Source of the DNA: Sphingomonas sp. M1-B02
GTDB lineage: Bacteria; Pseudomonadota; Alphaproteobacteria; Sphingomonadales; Sphingomonadaceae
NCBI RefSeq assembly: GCF_026167525.1
Contig: NZ_CP110679.1
Location: 558,001 to 622,000, forward strand
Direction of reading: 5' to 3'
Length of the DNA stretch: 64,000 nucleotides
Shown here in pieces: positions 29,327 to 38,615 of the stretch. Below the pieces are notes generated by a model. The model had not been told where the DNA came from and searched no databases. It worked only from the letters and a program-made list of their open reading frames with translations. How positions within the stretch are numbered: position 1 is the first letter of the stretch; the number at the start of each line of letters is the position of its first letter. The translations under genes were made by a program, and so were the position numbers.

Positions 29327-30961
29327 GTGAAACCCGGTAAAGAACTACTATTCCTCGCGCTCGGCGGCTCGGGCGAGATTGGCATGAACGTCAATCTCTA
29401 CGGCACGCAGGGCAAGTGGCTGATGGTCGATTGCGGCATCACCTTTGGCGACGCCGATTATCCGGGCGTCGACGTGATCCTGCCCGACCTGCAGTTCATC
29501 GAAGAACGGCTCGACGATCTGGTTGGCATCGTGCTGACGCATGGCCATGAGGACCATATCGGTGCGCTGCCCTATCTCGCCGCCGATCTGGGCGTGCCGC
29601 TTTACGCCACGCCGTTCACGGCGGGGCTGATCCGCGGCAAGCTGGAGGAAGAGGGCAATGACGATCGCATCACCCTGAAGATGATTCAGGAAGGCGAGGC
29701 GTTTCGCGTCGGGCCCTTCGGGATTACTTACGTGCCGCTCGCACACTCGATCCCCGAGGCCAATGCGCTGCTGATCGAGACGCCCTATGGCAAGATCTTC
29801 CACACTGGCGACTGGAAGCTGGACCCGGCGCCTTCGCTGGGTGGTGCTTCGACCGCTGAGGAGCTGAGCGCGATCGGTGACGAGGGCGTGCTCGCGCTGG
29901 TCTGTGATTCGACCAACGTGTTCAATCCCGAGGCTTCGGGGTCGGAGGCGGATGTGCGCGAGGGGCTTCGCGAGGTCATCGCCGCCGCCAAGGGCCGAGT
30001 GATGGTAACGACCTTCGCGTCCAACGCGATCCGGCTGCAGACGCTGGGCGAAGTGGCGCGCGACTCGGGGCGCGAGCTTTGCGTGGCGGGGCGCTCGCTC
30101 GATCGGATCATCCGCGTCGCCAAGGCGACCGGCTATCTGCGCGACCTTCCCGACACGATCGATTTCGACACGGCGATGACGCTGCCGCCGTCGCGCGTAC
30201 TGATCGTCGCGACCGGCGGGCAGGGCGAGCCTCGCGCGGCGCTGGCCCGCGTTGCCGAGGGCAGCCATGTCATCAAGCTCGGTAAGGGCGATACCGTCGT
30301 CTTTTCCTCGCGCCAGATCCCCGGCAATGAAGTCGCGATCGGGCGGATCATGAACAAGCTCGCCAAGAGCGACGTCTCGATCGTCACCGAGCGGCAGGCG
30401 TTCATCCACGTCTCGGGCCATCCCGGGCGTCCCGAGCTTGCGTCGATGTATGGCTGGATCCGGCCCGATATCCTGGTCCCGGTGCATGGCGAGACCCGGC
30501 ATCTGCACGAACATCGCCGCTTCGGGCTCGAGCAGGGCATCCCGACGGCGCTGGTCCAGGAGAATGGCGAAGTCTGGCGGCTTGCTCCGGGCGCACCGCA
30601 GCGCATCGCCGAGGCGCCGACCGGACGGCTGGTGCTCGACGGCGATGTGATTCTTCCCGCCGATGGATCGACGATCAACGAACGGCGGCGCCTCGCGCTC
30701 TACGGCCAGGTTTCGGTGGCGGTGGCGATCCGCGGCGGCCGGTTGGCGGGATCGCCGGTCGTGCGGGTCCAGGGCATACCCGTGGAAGAGGATCGCGACG
30801 AGTTTCTCGATGAAGCGGCAAGCGCGGCGGCGGCGGCGGTCAAGAAGGACGGGCGTAACATGGACAAGCTGCGCGAGGCGGTGCGGCTCGCGGTACGCCG
30901 CGTGGCGACCCGCTTCACGGGCAAGAAGCCGATCGTCGACGTGTTGATCGTGGAAATCTGA
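29327..30961 (+). CDS. rnj: Ribonuclease J
   Basis: Metallo-beta-lactamase/beta-CASP ribonuclease with 5-prime exo- and endonuclease activity in RNA processing and decay. 544 residues. The zinc motif THGHEDHIGALPYL (about 67-80), HTGDWKLDP, the CDSTN motif, the beta-CASP FASN segment and the C-terminal HVSGHPGRPEL and VHGE motifs are present. GTG start with AAGGA about eight bases upstream. Alphaproteobacteria often have this enzyme in addition to RNase E. Confidence 0.94.
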   Translation: MKPGKELLFLALGGSGEIGMNVNLYGTQGKWLMVDCGITFGDADYPGVDVILPDLQFIEERLDDLVGIVLTHGHEDHIGALPYLAADLGVPLYATPFTAGLIRGKLEEEGNDDRITLKMIQEGEAFRVGPFGITYVPLAHSIPEANALLIETPYGKIFHTGDWKLDPAPSLGGASTAEELSAIGDEGVLALVCDSTNVFNPEASGSEADVREGLREVIAAAKGRVMVTTFASNAIRLQTLGEVARDSGRELCVAGRSLDRIIRVAKATGYLRDLPDTIDFDTAMTLPPSRVLIVATGGQGEPRAALARVAEGSHVIKLGKGDTVVFSSRQIPGNEVAIGRIMNKLAKSDVSIVTERQAFIHVSGHPGRPELASMYGWIRPDILVPVHGETRHLHEHRRFGLEQGIPTALVQENGEVWRLAPGAPQRIAEAPTGRLVLDGDVILPADGSTINERRRLALYGQVSVAVAIRGGRLAGSPVVRVQGIPVEEDRDEFLDEAASAAAAAVKKDGRNMDKLREAVRLAVRRVATRFTGKKPIVDVLIVEI

Positions 30962-30962
30962 G

Positions 30963-31223
30963 ATGCGCTGGCAATCGATCCTTGCCATCTACATCCTGTT
31001 CTGGGCCTTTTCGGTGTTCCTGGTGCTGCCCTTCGGGGTGCGCACTTCGCAGGAGGCGGGGGCCGAGCTGGTCCCCGGCCAGGCCGAAAGCGCCCCTCAC
31101 GGCTTCAGCGCGCGTCGTGTCGTCATTCGAACAACGATCGTGGCGACGGTGCTCTTCCTAATTTTTTATCTGAACTATGTGTTCGGTTGGGTGACGACCG
31201 AGATGCTGGACTGGGTGCGCTGA
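30963..31223 (+). CDS. DUF1467 family membrane protein
   Basis: An 86-residue protein with two transmembrane helices (about 7-24 and 55-74) and the FLVLPFGVRTSQEAG segment characteristic of DUF1467, an alphaproteobacterial family of unknown function. It starts one base after the RNase J stop, the usual neighbour arrangement for this family. A 30-base hairpin follows its stop and separates it from a convergent gene. Confidence 0.87.
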   Translation: MRWQSILAIYILFWAFSVFLVLPFGVRTSQEAGAELVPGQAESAPHGFSARRVVIRTTIVATVLFLIFYLNYVFGWVTTEMLDWVR

Positions 31224-31229
31224 CCTCGT

Positions 31230-31259
31230 CCGTCATCCTGGCGAAAGCCGGGATGACGG
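31230..31259. repeat. Single palindromic hairpin between convergent genes
   Basis: A 13-base-pair stem (CCGTCATCCTGGC with its complement, one T-G pair) closes a GAAA tetraloop. It lies between the ends of DUF1467 and the coiled-coil gene. The sequence type (GTCATCCTGGCGAAAGCCGGGATGAC core) is a common sphingomonad intergenic palindrome. Without a T-run it is not a textbook terminator, but it could separate the two converging transcripts. Confidence 0.75.
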
Positions 31260-31268
31260 GTTGAAGCT

Positions 31269-33566
31269 TCAGGTCCGCAGTCGCTCGATCGCCTGCGCCA
31301 GCGCGACGTAGAGCTTACCCATGTCCGACGAAAGCAAGGTCACGCCCAGCGGCGATCCGTCGCGGAGCGCGAGGATCTGGCGTAGCATAGCCTCGAAATC
31401 GTGGATGTAGCGATTGACGTTGACGCGGAACGGATCATCCTCGTCATAGAGTCGGGCGATCTCGCGGGTGTCGCCGGGTTCGAGCAGGCGCACAGCGCGG
31501 CGCGTGAAGACGCCGCGATCGCCCTTCAGATAAGCGGCCCAGCTGCTGTCGGTGACTTCGGTCGAAAAGGCCTTGGCGATGTCGATCGAGGCGGAGTTGA
31601 GCGCCTCGATCAGCAGGGAGGTGCGACGTGCGAAATTGTCGGTATCGGCCTTTTCGCGCTCGGCGCGACCCGCGTCGATCCGCGCCTCGACCTCGCCGGT
31701 GGTTTCGGCGAGGACGAGCATCTGCTCGGTGAGCCGTTCGGAGGCGCGTGCCGCGGCGGTCACCGCGGCCTCGGTGATCTCGGCGAGCTCTGTCATCTGG
31801 CGACGAACCGAATTGTCGATCGCACGCTTGAGCGCGGTGCTGCTGGCTTCCTCGAGCGCGCGGGTGGCGCCGGGGACAATCGAGGCCAGCGTTTCGCGCG
31901 AATGGTCCGCGGCGGCGTTGGCCGTTTCGCGGACGCGGACCAGGGCCTCGACCAGCTGGGGCGCGGCGGTTTCGGCGAACCGGCGGGTGGTGGCGATCGT
32001 GTCGTCGACGATCGCGCCGAGATTTGCGGCCTGCTCGCCGCCGCTGGTGAGCGTCTCCAACAGTGATGCCTGCGTCTTGGCCAGCGTATCGCGCTGTTGC
32101 GCGACGACGTCGGCAATCGCCTCGATGGCGTCATGAGTGCTCTCGGCGGCAGTGACCAAGGCAAGCAGCTCGGGCTTGGCGCCGGAGACGATCGTGCGGC
32201 TCGCGGTGATCCGCGTATCGAGCCGTTCCAGCGCTTCGGGCAATGTCTCATCGATCTCGCGCGCCGATGCGTCGAGTGCGGTGAGCAGTTCCTCGGACGT
32301 GCCGATCACCTTGTGCGCGAGCGAGTCGCCGGTGCGCAGGGCTTCCGACATCGCATCTACCGACCCGTGCAACGCGCTGATCGAGGCGGCGAGCGACTGC
32401 GTGCGATCCGAACCCGAGGCGTGGAGCACCTGCAGCTCGCGGTCCAGGCGATCGACGCCTGCGTAAATCCCCGCGAACATCGCGTCGCCACGGCCCTGCT
32501 CCTCGCCGAGCCGAACGCCGATCCGGCCGATCGATTCCTCGATCGAGACGATGCGCTCGCCGAGCGCCTCTGCACTGTCGCGGCCGGCGCGGTCGAGAGC
32601 GGCCTGGTTTGCGCTGAGCATCGCCAGAATCGCTTCGCCTTGCGCGGCGATGCCCGAGCGTGCCTGGTCGACGGCGTGCGCGGCGCGATCAAGGACGTTG
32701 TCGACTGCAATCGACATCTCGCCGGTGACCTGTTCGAGCCGCGCGCCGGCGGTCTCGCTGGTGGCCTCCATCCGCGCGATGTGCGCCGCAAGCCTCTCCG
32801 CTGCGCCGCCGGCGATCTGGTCCGCCTCGCGACCCCGTTCTGCGAGCGCGGTCAGCTGCGTATCAAGCGACGCGGCTCGCTGACTGGCGAGAAGGCCGGC
32901 ATCGTCGACTCGCTCGGCAAGGCCGCGCATCTCCTCATGCGCCTTGGGAAGCGAAGACAGGACGATTTCGACTCGCCGCTCCGCCTCCGACGCGGCATCC
33001 CCCAGCGTGCGGGTGCTCGCGTCCAGGCTGCGCGCCTGCTGGCTGACGGTGGTCGACACCGTTTCGATCCGCTCGACCGCGCGATCGCCCATTGCCATCA
33101 GGACGGTCGTCTGATCGGCGAGGAAATGGCGGTTCTCGTCCACCTTGCGGGCGAGTGCGGCGATCACGCGCTCGAGCGAGTCGGCCTCGGCGCGCATCGC
33201 GCGTGCGGTGGCCCCGAAGCGCTGCGCTTCGGCTCGGCTGGTGCGCAGCGCGAGCAAGTAGAGAATCGCGATGAGGGCAGGGGGCACACACAGTGCGGCG
33301 ATCAGCTGGATCAACGCGAGCGGGGCTAGCCCCGCCTGAAGCGAGGGCAAAGCTAGCCAGGTCATTCCGCCGAACCAAGCGGTGACCGCCAGCCAGGCCG
33401 CGGCGGGAAGGAGCCACCGCCAGCTGCGACTCGGCTCTTCCCCCACTTCCTCCTCGATGAACATGGTCTCGTCGCGACGCGGCACTGCCGCCTCCGACAA
33501 GATGAAGTCCCCGTCGCCAGCCGCTTGCGCGTCATTGGCGAATTGCGCTGGTTTGCCCCCAATCAT
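31269..33566 (-). CDS. Large membrane-anchored coiled-coil protein (TipN-like)
   Basis: A 765-residue protein: about 50 acidic cytoplasmic residues, two transmembrane helices (about 51-72 and 82-106), then some 550 residues of nearly unbroken Ala/Glu/Arg-rich coiled coil, and a globular C-terminus with FTRRAVRLLEPGDTREIARLYDEDDPFR. This layout resembles TipN, the cell-pole landmark protein of Caulobacter, and related large coiled-coil pole proteins; the call rests on architecture, not on a verified match. The ATG at 33566 has no good ribosome site; another ATG at 33464 would remove 34 residues and keep both helices. Read toward a convergent hairpin. Confidence 0.65.
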   Translation of the reverse strand: MIGGKPAQFANDAQAAGDGDFILSEAAVPRRDETMFIEEEVGEEPSRSWRWLLPAAAWLAVTAWFGGMTWLALPSLQAGLAPLALIQLIAALCVPPALIAILYLLALRTSRAEAQRFGATARAMRAEADSLERVIAALARKVDENRHFLADQTTVLMAMGDRAVERIETVSTTVSQQARSLDASTRTLGDAASEAERRVEIVLSSLPKAHEEMRGLAERVDDAGLLASQRAASLDTQLTALAERGREADQIAGGAAERLAAHIARMEATSETAGARLEQVTGEMSIAVDNVLDRAAHAVDQARSGIAAQGEAILAMLSANQAALDRAGRDSAEALGERIVSIEESIGRIGVRLGEEQGRGDAMFAGIYAGVDRLDRELQVLHASGSDRTQSLAASISALHGSVDAMSEALRTGDSLAHKVIGTSEELLTALDASAREIDETLPEALERLDTRITASRTIVSGAKPELLALVTAAESTHDAIEAIADVVAQQRDTLAKTQASLLETLTSGGEQAANLGAIVDDTIATTRRFAETAAPQLVEALVRVRETANAAADHSRETLASIVPGATRALEEASSTALKRAIDNSVRRQMTELAEITEAAVTAAARASERLTEQMLVLAETTGEVEARIDAGRAEREKADTDNFARRTSLLIEALNSASIDIAKAFSTEVTDSSWAAYLKGDRGVFTRRAVRLLEPGDTREIARLYDEDDPFRVNVNRYIHDFEAMLRQILALRDGSPLGVTLLSSDMGKLYVALAQAIERLRT

Positions 33567-33648
33567 GGCGCGTATTTACCACATTATCCTCGCGCACCAC
33601 CATAGGGCCTATACGAAGGATTAAGCCTGTTCGAAGTAGAGGTCGGCC

Positions 33649-33942
33649 ATGGCTTATGATCCCGGTGCAATCGATGCGACGCTGGCGGCGGCGGTGGGCG
33701 ACGAACCCCAGCTGATCGCGGAGTTGCGCGAGGCGTTTCTCGATGGCGTGAAGCGCTGCGTCGATGCGATGAACGGCGCCGACAGCCCCGACGGCTGGGC
33801 GTCGGCAGCACTGCGCCTGAAGGGGCTGGCGGCAAGCTTCGGCGCCGTGCGACTGATGGCGCTGGCGTCCGAAGCCGCAAGCGGGGCACCGCATGACGGC
33901 GGAGTTCTGCGGCGCCTGCAGCGGGCGATCGAACGACTCTGA
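33649..33942 (+). CDS. HPt-domain-like protein lacking the phosphorylatable histidine
   Basis: A 97-residue all-helical protein. The segment ALRLKGLAASFGA at residues 54-66 matches the HPt phosphotransfer motif A-H-x-L-K-G-x-x-x-x-x-G-A, but the histidine position is Leu55. Surrounding helices (PQLIAELREAFLDGV before, LMALASEAA after) keep the four-helix HPt pattern. It cannot carry phosphate on that residue, so it may bind a receiver or kinase as a decoy or scaffold, which is inference. Divergent from the TipN-like gene and followed by a secreted-protein gene in the same direction. Confidence 0.7.
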   Translation: MAYDPGAIDATLAAAVGDEPQLIAELREAFLDGVKRCVDAMNGADSPDGWASAALRLKGLAASFGAVRLMALASEAASGAPHDGGVLRRLQRAIERL

Positions 33943-34009
33943 TTGCCGTTCAGCTTCCAGACAGGTTCAGGTGTGTTAGTCATATGGCTCACCGGGTGAG
34001 GAACCGCGC

Positions 34010-34897
34010 GTGCGAAATCATTTGACCAGCTGGATATTCGGGGCGGCACTCGGGACTTTGGTGGCCGCCAGCGGTGCCGCCGCGCAGGACCTGAAACCGG
34101 AAGACCCCATCGTGGTGACCGGTCAGCCCGAAATCCCCCGCGCCCAGGCCAAGCAGTTCATCCGCGAAGTGATGACCACGGTAGAAGGCCAGTTCGCGCG
34201 CTTTCGCGAGCCGGTCTGCCCGACGATGGTCGGGATCGGAGACGAATATGGTGCGATCGTCTCGAAGCGCATCCGCCTGATGGCCCAGGAGGCCGGGATA
34301 CCGATTGGCGGCGAGAAGTGTGCGCCGAACATCATCATCATCGTCGCAGCCGATGCGGACAGGCTTGTGAAGGACATGCGGAACACGCTGCCCACCATCT
34401 TTGCCGGAACCAGCCCGAAGGAAATGAAGCGCGCGCTGCGAAGCGGGCCGGTGCATGTCTGGAGCGCCGTCGAGGTGCGCAATGAGGACGGCCAGGGGAT
34501 TAGCTCGGGCGGCCTCGACGGTCGTTCGATGAATGGGGGTGTGCTGCAGGTGAGGACGGCGTCGATGCTCGAGCTATCGAGCCAGCAGGCAACCGTTCAA
34601 TCGGTGATCGTGATCGATGACGACGCGATGCTCGGCAAGACGCTTGCCCAGCTGGGCGACTATGTCGCAATGCGGACACTCGCAAGCGCGCGGCCCCCCA
34701 AAGCGGGTCTGCCGGCGGATACGATCCTGACGCTGTTCGATCCGACGACGGCGTCGCCCGCCGGCGCGACGCAGATCGACCGATCCTATCTCAAGGGACT
34801 TTATCAGAGTCGCCCGACGGGGCGCGGCTCGTCGCAGGCAAATACGATCGCCCGGACGATCAGCAACGATTCGCGGGAGCGCGTGGGACTCGAATGA
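34010..34897 (+). CDS. Secreted protein of unknown function
   Basis: A 295-residue protein with a signal peptide (about 1-25, ending GAAAQ) and an alpha/beta-looking domain: PVCPTMVGIGDEYGAIVSKRI, then KCAPNIIIIVAADADRLVKDM, a Gly/Ser-rich loop, and QSVIVIDDDAMLGKTLAQLGDYVAMRTLA. Two Cys could form a disulfide. I have seen no named domain; proteins with this pattern recur in sphingomonads as exported hypotheticals. GTG start at 34010 is supported by GAGGA about eight bases upstream. The stop lies four bases from the convergent VWA gene. Confidence 0.78.
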   Translation: MRNHLTSWIFGAALGTLVAASGAAAQDLKPEDPIVVTGQPEIPRAQAKQFIREVMTTVEGQFARFREPVCPTMVGIGDEYGAIVSKRIRLMAQEAGIPIGGEKCAPNIIIIVAADADRLVKDMRNTLPTIFAGTSPKEMKRALRSGPVHVWSAVEVRNEDGQGISSGGLDGRSMNGGVLQVRTASMLELSSQQATVQSVIVIDDDAMLGKTLAQLGDYVAMRTLASARPPKAGLPADTILTLFDPTTASPAGATQIDRSYLKGLYQSRPTGRGSSQANTIARTISNDSRERVGLE

Positions 34898-34901
34898 GCG
34901 C

Positions 34902-36080
34902 CTAACGCTTGCGGCTCAGCTCGCGCATCGCTTCGTCGAGGCCGGCGAGAGTGAGCGGGTACATCCGGTCGTGCATCAGCTCGCGGATGATCCGGATCGA
35001 CTGGGTATATCCCCAATGCGCTTCCGGCAGGACGTTGAGCCAGACCGCGGCGGGATAGGTGTTTACCAGCCGCTGCATCCAGACCCCGCCCGGGTCTTCG
35101 TTGAAATGCTCGACCGAACCGCCCGGGTGGCTGATTTCGTACGTGCTCATCGACGCATCGCCGACGAAGATCAGCTTGTAATCATGGCCATATTTATGGA
35201 GGATGTCCCACATCGGCGTCCGCTCGGTGAGGCGGCGGCGGTTGTCCTTCCAAACGCCTTCATACGGGCAATTGTGGAAGTAGAAGAATTCGAGATTCTT
35301 GAATTCGCTGGTCGCCGCCGAGAAGAGTTCCTCGCAAAGCTTGACGAAGGGGTCCATCGATCCGCCAACGTCGAGGAAGAGCAGCAGCTTGACGGCATTG
35401 TGCCGCTCGGGGCGCATGCGGATGTCGAGCCATCCCTGGCGCGCGGTGCCGTCGATCGTGCCGTCGATGTCGAGTTCGTCGGCGGCGCCTTCGCGGGCGA
35501 AGCGGCGCAGCCGGCGTAGCGCCACCTTGATGTTGCGGGTGCCCAGCTCGCGGCTGTTGTCGAGATTCTTGTACTCGCGGCCTTCCCACACCTTCAGCGC
35601 GCGGCCGTGCTTCGATTCGCCGCCGATGCGGACGCCTTCGGGATTGTAGCCGCCATTGCCGAAGGGCGAGGTGCCGCCGGTGCCGATCCACTTGCTCCCG
35701 CCCTGATGGCGTTCCTGCTGCTCGGCGAGCCGCTGCTTGAGCGTCTCCATGATCTCGTCCCATGAGCCGAGCGATTCGATCCGGGCCATCTCCTCGGGCG
35801 TGAGGAATTTCTCGGCGACTGCCTTGAGCCAATCTTCGGGGATGTCGGCGGGAGCGACGCCGTAGGAGGTGGAAATGCCCTTGAAGACCTTGGCGAAGAC
35901 CTGGTCGAAACGGTCGAGCAGGCCCTCATCCTTCACGAAGGTGGCGCGGGCGAGATAGTAAAAGGCTTCGGGGGTTCGCTCGATGACTTCGCGGTCAAGC
36001 GCCTCGAGCAGGACCAGATGCTCCTTCAGGCTAGCCTGAATGCCCGCAGCGCGCAGCTCGTCGAGGAAGGAGAAGAACAT
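34902..36080 (-). CDS. VWA domain-containing protein (CoxE-like)
   Basis: A 392-residue cytoplasmic protein with an N-terminal helical region, a Gly-rich stretch (about 127-157) and a C-terminal von Willebrand factor A domain. The metal-site motif is LLLFLDVGGSMD with Asp237, followed later by a VGDASMS segment. Such proteins pair with MoxR AAA+ ATPases as metal-insertion or remodelling chaperones. A MoxR gene lies upstream on the same strand at 38612-39457, with three genes between them. The ATG at 36080 is chosen; longer frames lead into unrelated Arg/Pro-rich sequence. Confidence 0.87.
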   Translation of the reverse strand: MFFSFLDELRAAGIQASLKEHLVLLEALDREVIERTPEAFYYLARATFVKDEGLLDRFDQVFAKVFKGISTSYGVAPADIPEDWLKAVAEKFLTPEEMARIESLGSWDEIMETLKQRLAEQQERHQGGSKWIGTGGTSPFGNGGYNPEGVRIGGESKHGRALKVWEGREYKNLDNSRELGTRNIKVALRRLRRFAREGAADELDIDGTIDGTARQGWLDIRMRPERHNAVKLLLFLDVGGSMDPFVKLCEELFSAATSEFKNLEFFYFHNCPYEGVWKDNRRRLTERTPMWDILHKYGHDYKLIFVGDASMSTYEISHPGGSVEHFNEDPGGVWMQRLVNTYPAAVWLNVLPEAHWGYTQSIRIIRELMHDRMYPLTLAGLDEAMRELSRKR

Positions 36081-36088
36081 GCGCCCTC

Positions 36089-37483
36089 TTAGGGCTGGCG
36101 TTGATACAGCGTCCAGTGGGTGCCCGACATGCCGTGCGCATGGGCCGCGGCGATCGGCACGAAGCGGGTGCCGCAGAGGGGGATCTGCTCGGGCGGCTCT
36201 TCGCCCCTGAAGCGATCGGCCAGGAAGAATCGCGCGCCCGTGCAATCAGAAAGCCGAATCTTCAACGGGTAGTCGGCGGCACCCGCCGCGACCTGGAGCG
36301 TGGCGATGCTGGGCGCACGGTCGATCAGCAGGAGGGCGCCTTGCGGTGCGCGCGCCTGCATCGCGCGAATCGCTGCGCCGATATCGCCGCGACGGTTGAT
36401 CGCGAGATCGACATCGCACACCAGGCTTGCGGCGGCGATCGCGGCGAGCGCGCCTCCACTAAGCCAGCGCTTCCACCCGCCGGCGCGCCAGCCCAGCCAG
36501 ATGAACTCCGCTACCAGGATCAGCAGCGCGATCCCGACGAGCAGATAATAACGCGGGTGCGCGACATTGCCCACTCGTAGCAAAACCAGCGCTAGCGGGA
36601 AGCCGAGGATCGCCAGGCGGTGGAACGCGATGCGCGACACGCCGGCCGAAGGTGCGAGCACGATCAATATCGGGATCGCAGCGAACCACCAGACGCCGAC
36701 GATCGGAAATCCGAGGCTGTACTGGACCATTTCCGATACGCCATGGAGCAAGGCGATCGTCCGGTATGGATCGTAGGCGCCGATCCTGAAACCACCATGC
36801 GCCGCGGCGGCACCGGCGATGATCGACGCGACCAGCACGAGCGCGATCACCGATGGAAGCAACAGCCGGATCGTGTCGACGAGCGCGGGCTTGAGCGCGC
36901 TGCGCTTCCACAGCGTGAAAAACACCCAGCCGCTGATTGCACAGAAGCCGAAGACCATGATCAGCTGTGAAAAGGCGCCGAGGAAGAAGGTTATCGCCAG
37001 TGCGAGAGCCGGGCTGCGCTCTGCGTCGCCTGCCAGCCAACGGTCGACCAGGAGAATCGCGGTCAGCAAGGCGAGCGACATGGGCGCGTAGCCCCGCGCC
37101 TCCGAGCCGAAGGTCACGAGGACGGGCGAGACGGCGAAAAGCAAGGCGGTGATCACCGCGAGCGATGGGCTGCGTCGGGCACCGATCAGCGCTGCGACTA
37201 GGATCGCGGCAGTCCCGGTGACGATCGACAACGCACGGGCGAGCGGCGGAGGCGAATCGAAGCCGACCCACTGGAGCCACAGCGAGGTCAGATGGTGGTT
37301 GTTGTCGTGGTTGATATTGAGGAACACGCCCAGCGGGGTGCCCGCTTCGTGCGCGTGCTTGGCGGACCATGCCTCGTCGAGCCACAGCGCGCCCTGCGCC
37401 CCGGCGATTCGCAGCGCGAAGCCGAGCAGCACGACTGCCGCGAGCAGCCATCCTATCCGCCTGTCGAGGCTGCCCCCCTGCAT
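36089..37483 (-). CDS. GT-C type membrane glycosyltransferase (family 39-like)
   Basis: A 464-residue protein with about 10-12 transmembrane helices and a periplasmic C-terminal domain of about 100 residues. The N-terminal loop ALWLDEAWSAKHA holds the Asp-Glu pair typical of polyprenyl-phosphate-sugar-dependent transferases, and FGSEARGYAPM matches the second conserved loop (S-x-E-x-R-x-Y) of that class. The acceptor is unknown; envelope glycolipid or protein is likely. Eight bases upstream of the VWA gene, 36 downstream of the CHAP gene. Confidence 0.78.
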   Translation of the reverse strand: MQGGSLDRRIGWLLAAVVLLGFALRIAGAQGALWLDEAWSAKHAHEAGTPLGVFLNINHDNNHHLTSLWLQWVGFDSPPPLARALSIVTGTAAILVAALIGARRSPSLAVITALLFAVSPVLVTFGSEARGYAPMSLALLTAILLVDRWLAGDAERSPALALAITFFLGAFSQLIMVFGFCAISGWVFFTLWKRSALKPALVDTIRLLLPSVIALVLVASIIAGAAAAHGGFRIGAYDPYRTIALLHGVSEMVQYSLGFPIVGVWWFAAIPILIVLAPSAGVSRIAFHRLAILGFPLALVLLRVGNVAHPRYYLLVGIALLILVAEFIWLGWRAGGWKRWLSGGALAAIAAASLVCDVDLAINRRGDIGAAIRAMQARAPQGALLLIDRAPSIATLQVAAGAADYPLKIRLSDCTGARFFLADRFRGEEPPEQIPLCGTRFVPIAAAHAHGMSGTHWTLYQRQP

Positions 37484-37519
37484 GCGAACCTAATGCGTCA
37501 GTGGCGGGGTACGTACAAG

Positions 37520-38092
37520 TCAGCGTGCATAGGCATCGATCAGCGAGCCGACATAATCGGGTTTCTTGCTCGTCAGCTCAGGCGATGGCTTGGCGGTGCG
37601 GACCTGCTTGCTAGCGTCCGGATCGGGCGTTCCATAGATGAAGCCGTGCGCCGGATAGATCGAGCCGCCGAGCCCGTCGGTGTCGCGATACCAGACCTTG
37701 ACCTGGCTCCAGTCGCCGCGCGGCGAGACGTCGAACAGAGTGACGTCCTGCTCCGGGCGGCCGCGCTTGCCGTCGAAGCGGGACCAATTGGCATGGGTGA
37801 CCATCAGCACGCGCTTTTCGACGATCCGGCTTACCACCGCCACATGGCCGAGCGGCAGCTTCGCGCTCTTGGCGAAAGCCAGCACAGCGCCGACGCGGGG
37901 CTTCTGCCCGCGCTGATAGCGGCCATCTGCCTGCGCCCACCAGGTCCAGGCGTCGCCATAGATCTGGATGCCCGAGGCGGCACGCGCGAAGGGTACGCAC
38001 TGGCCGACATAATCGAGGAGCGATTGCGCCTGCGCGGGGACGGCCGACAAAGAGGCGGCGGCGAGCAGGACAGTGAACGCAAGACAACGCAT
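37520..38092 (-). CDS. CHAP domain cell-wall amidase or endopeptidase
   Basis: A 190-residue secreted protein: signal peptide (about 1-23, ending AQAQ), then a CHAP fold. The catalytic Cys is in YVGQCVPFAR (about residue 32) and the partner His in LPLGHVAVVSRI. Such enzymes cut peptidoglycan peptides or glycan-peptide bonds. The C-terminus is polar and ends TSKKPDYVGSLIDAYAR. It follows the GFA gene by 100 bases on the minus strand, long enough for its own promoter, though no clear one is seen. Confidence 0.85.
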   Translation of the reverse strand: MRCLAFTVLLAAASLSAVPAQAQSLLDYVGQCVPFARAASGIQIYGDAWTWWAQADGRYQRGQKPRVGAVLAFAKSAKLPLGHVAVVSRIVEKRVLMVTHANWSRFDGKRGRPEQDVTLFDVSPRGDWSQVKVWYRDTDGLGGSIYPAHGFIYGTPDPDASKQVRTAKPSPELTSKKPDYVGSLIDAYAR

Positions 38093-38192
38093 ATCCGGGT
38101 ACCCTTAGAGATACCCCCCCGACCATCCGGTATCGGGAAGCGGTCAAAATCGCGTTAACTGCTTTCGGCTCCTCGCGGCAAATGGCGTCGAT

Positions 38193-38615
38193 TCAGACGA
38201 TCGGCGGCGGTGGCGGTTGGCGCGCAAATTGTTCGAGCTGGGGGTCTATCACCGCCCAGGCAGGCGCGTCTTCGGTCCAGATCGCGATTTGCGGGGACAG
38301 GTCATGGGGCGTGTCGAGAAAGCCGAGCCGAAGGGTGCGGAATTGAGGGCGCGCCGAGGATTGGCCCATCACCGGCGTGCCGCATGCACCACAGAAGCTC
38401 TGGGTGAGCGTGTTGCCGCTTGCGGCAACATAGGATCTGGTAGCGAGCTCGCCTTCGATCGTGATCACGCCGGTGGCGAACATCGCATTGTTGGTCGGCG
38501 AGCCGGCCGCGATCTGCTGGCATTGGCGACACCAGCATTGACGCACGGCCTGTGCTTCTCCGTCGATCGTAGCAGTAACCGCCCCGCAGGCGCAGCGACC
38601 GGTGTAGCGGCTCAC
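38193..38615 (-). CDS. GFA family (glutathione-dependent formaldehyde-activating-like) protein
   Basis: A 140-residue zinc protein of the Mss4-like fold. Cysteine pairs for two zinc sites are visible: CAC near residues 8-10, CWCRQC near 27-32, and FCGACG near 74-79. The family name comes from one studied member; many homologues have no proven formaldehyde activity, so the substrate is unknown. Starts with GTG overlapping the MoxR stop (GTGA). The C-terminus ends in a run of prolines. Confidence 0.86.
   Translation of the reverse strand: MSRYTGRCACGAVTATIDGEAQAVRQCWCRQCQQIAAGSPTNNAMFATGVITIEGELATRSYVAASGNTLTQSFCGACGTPVMGQSSARPQFRTLRLGFLDTPHDLSPQIAIWTEDAPAWAVIDPQLEQFARQPPPPPIV

Noticed and set aside
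29348..30988. Minus-strand open frame opposite RNase J
   Set aside because: Antisense shadow of a well-supported gene with typical low-complexity translation.
32097..33329. Plus-strand open frame opposite the coiled-coil gene
   Set aside because: The minus-strand frame has a coherent membrane and coiled-coil architecture; the plus frame has none.
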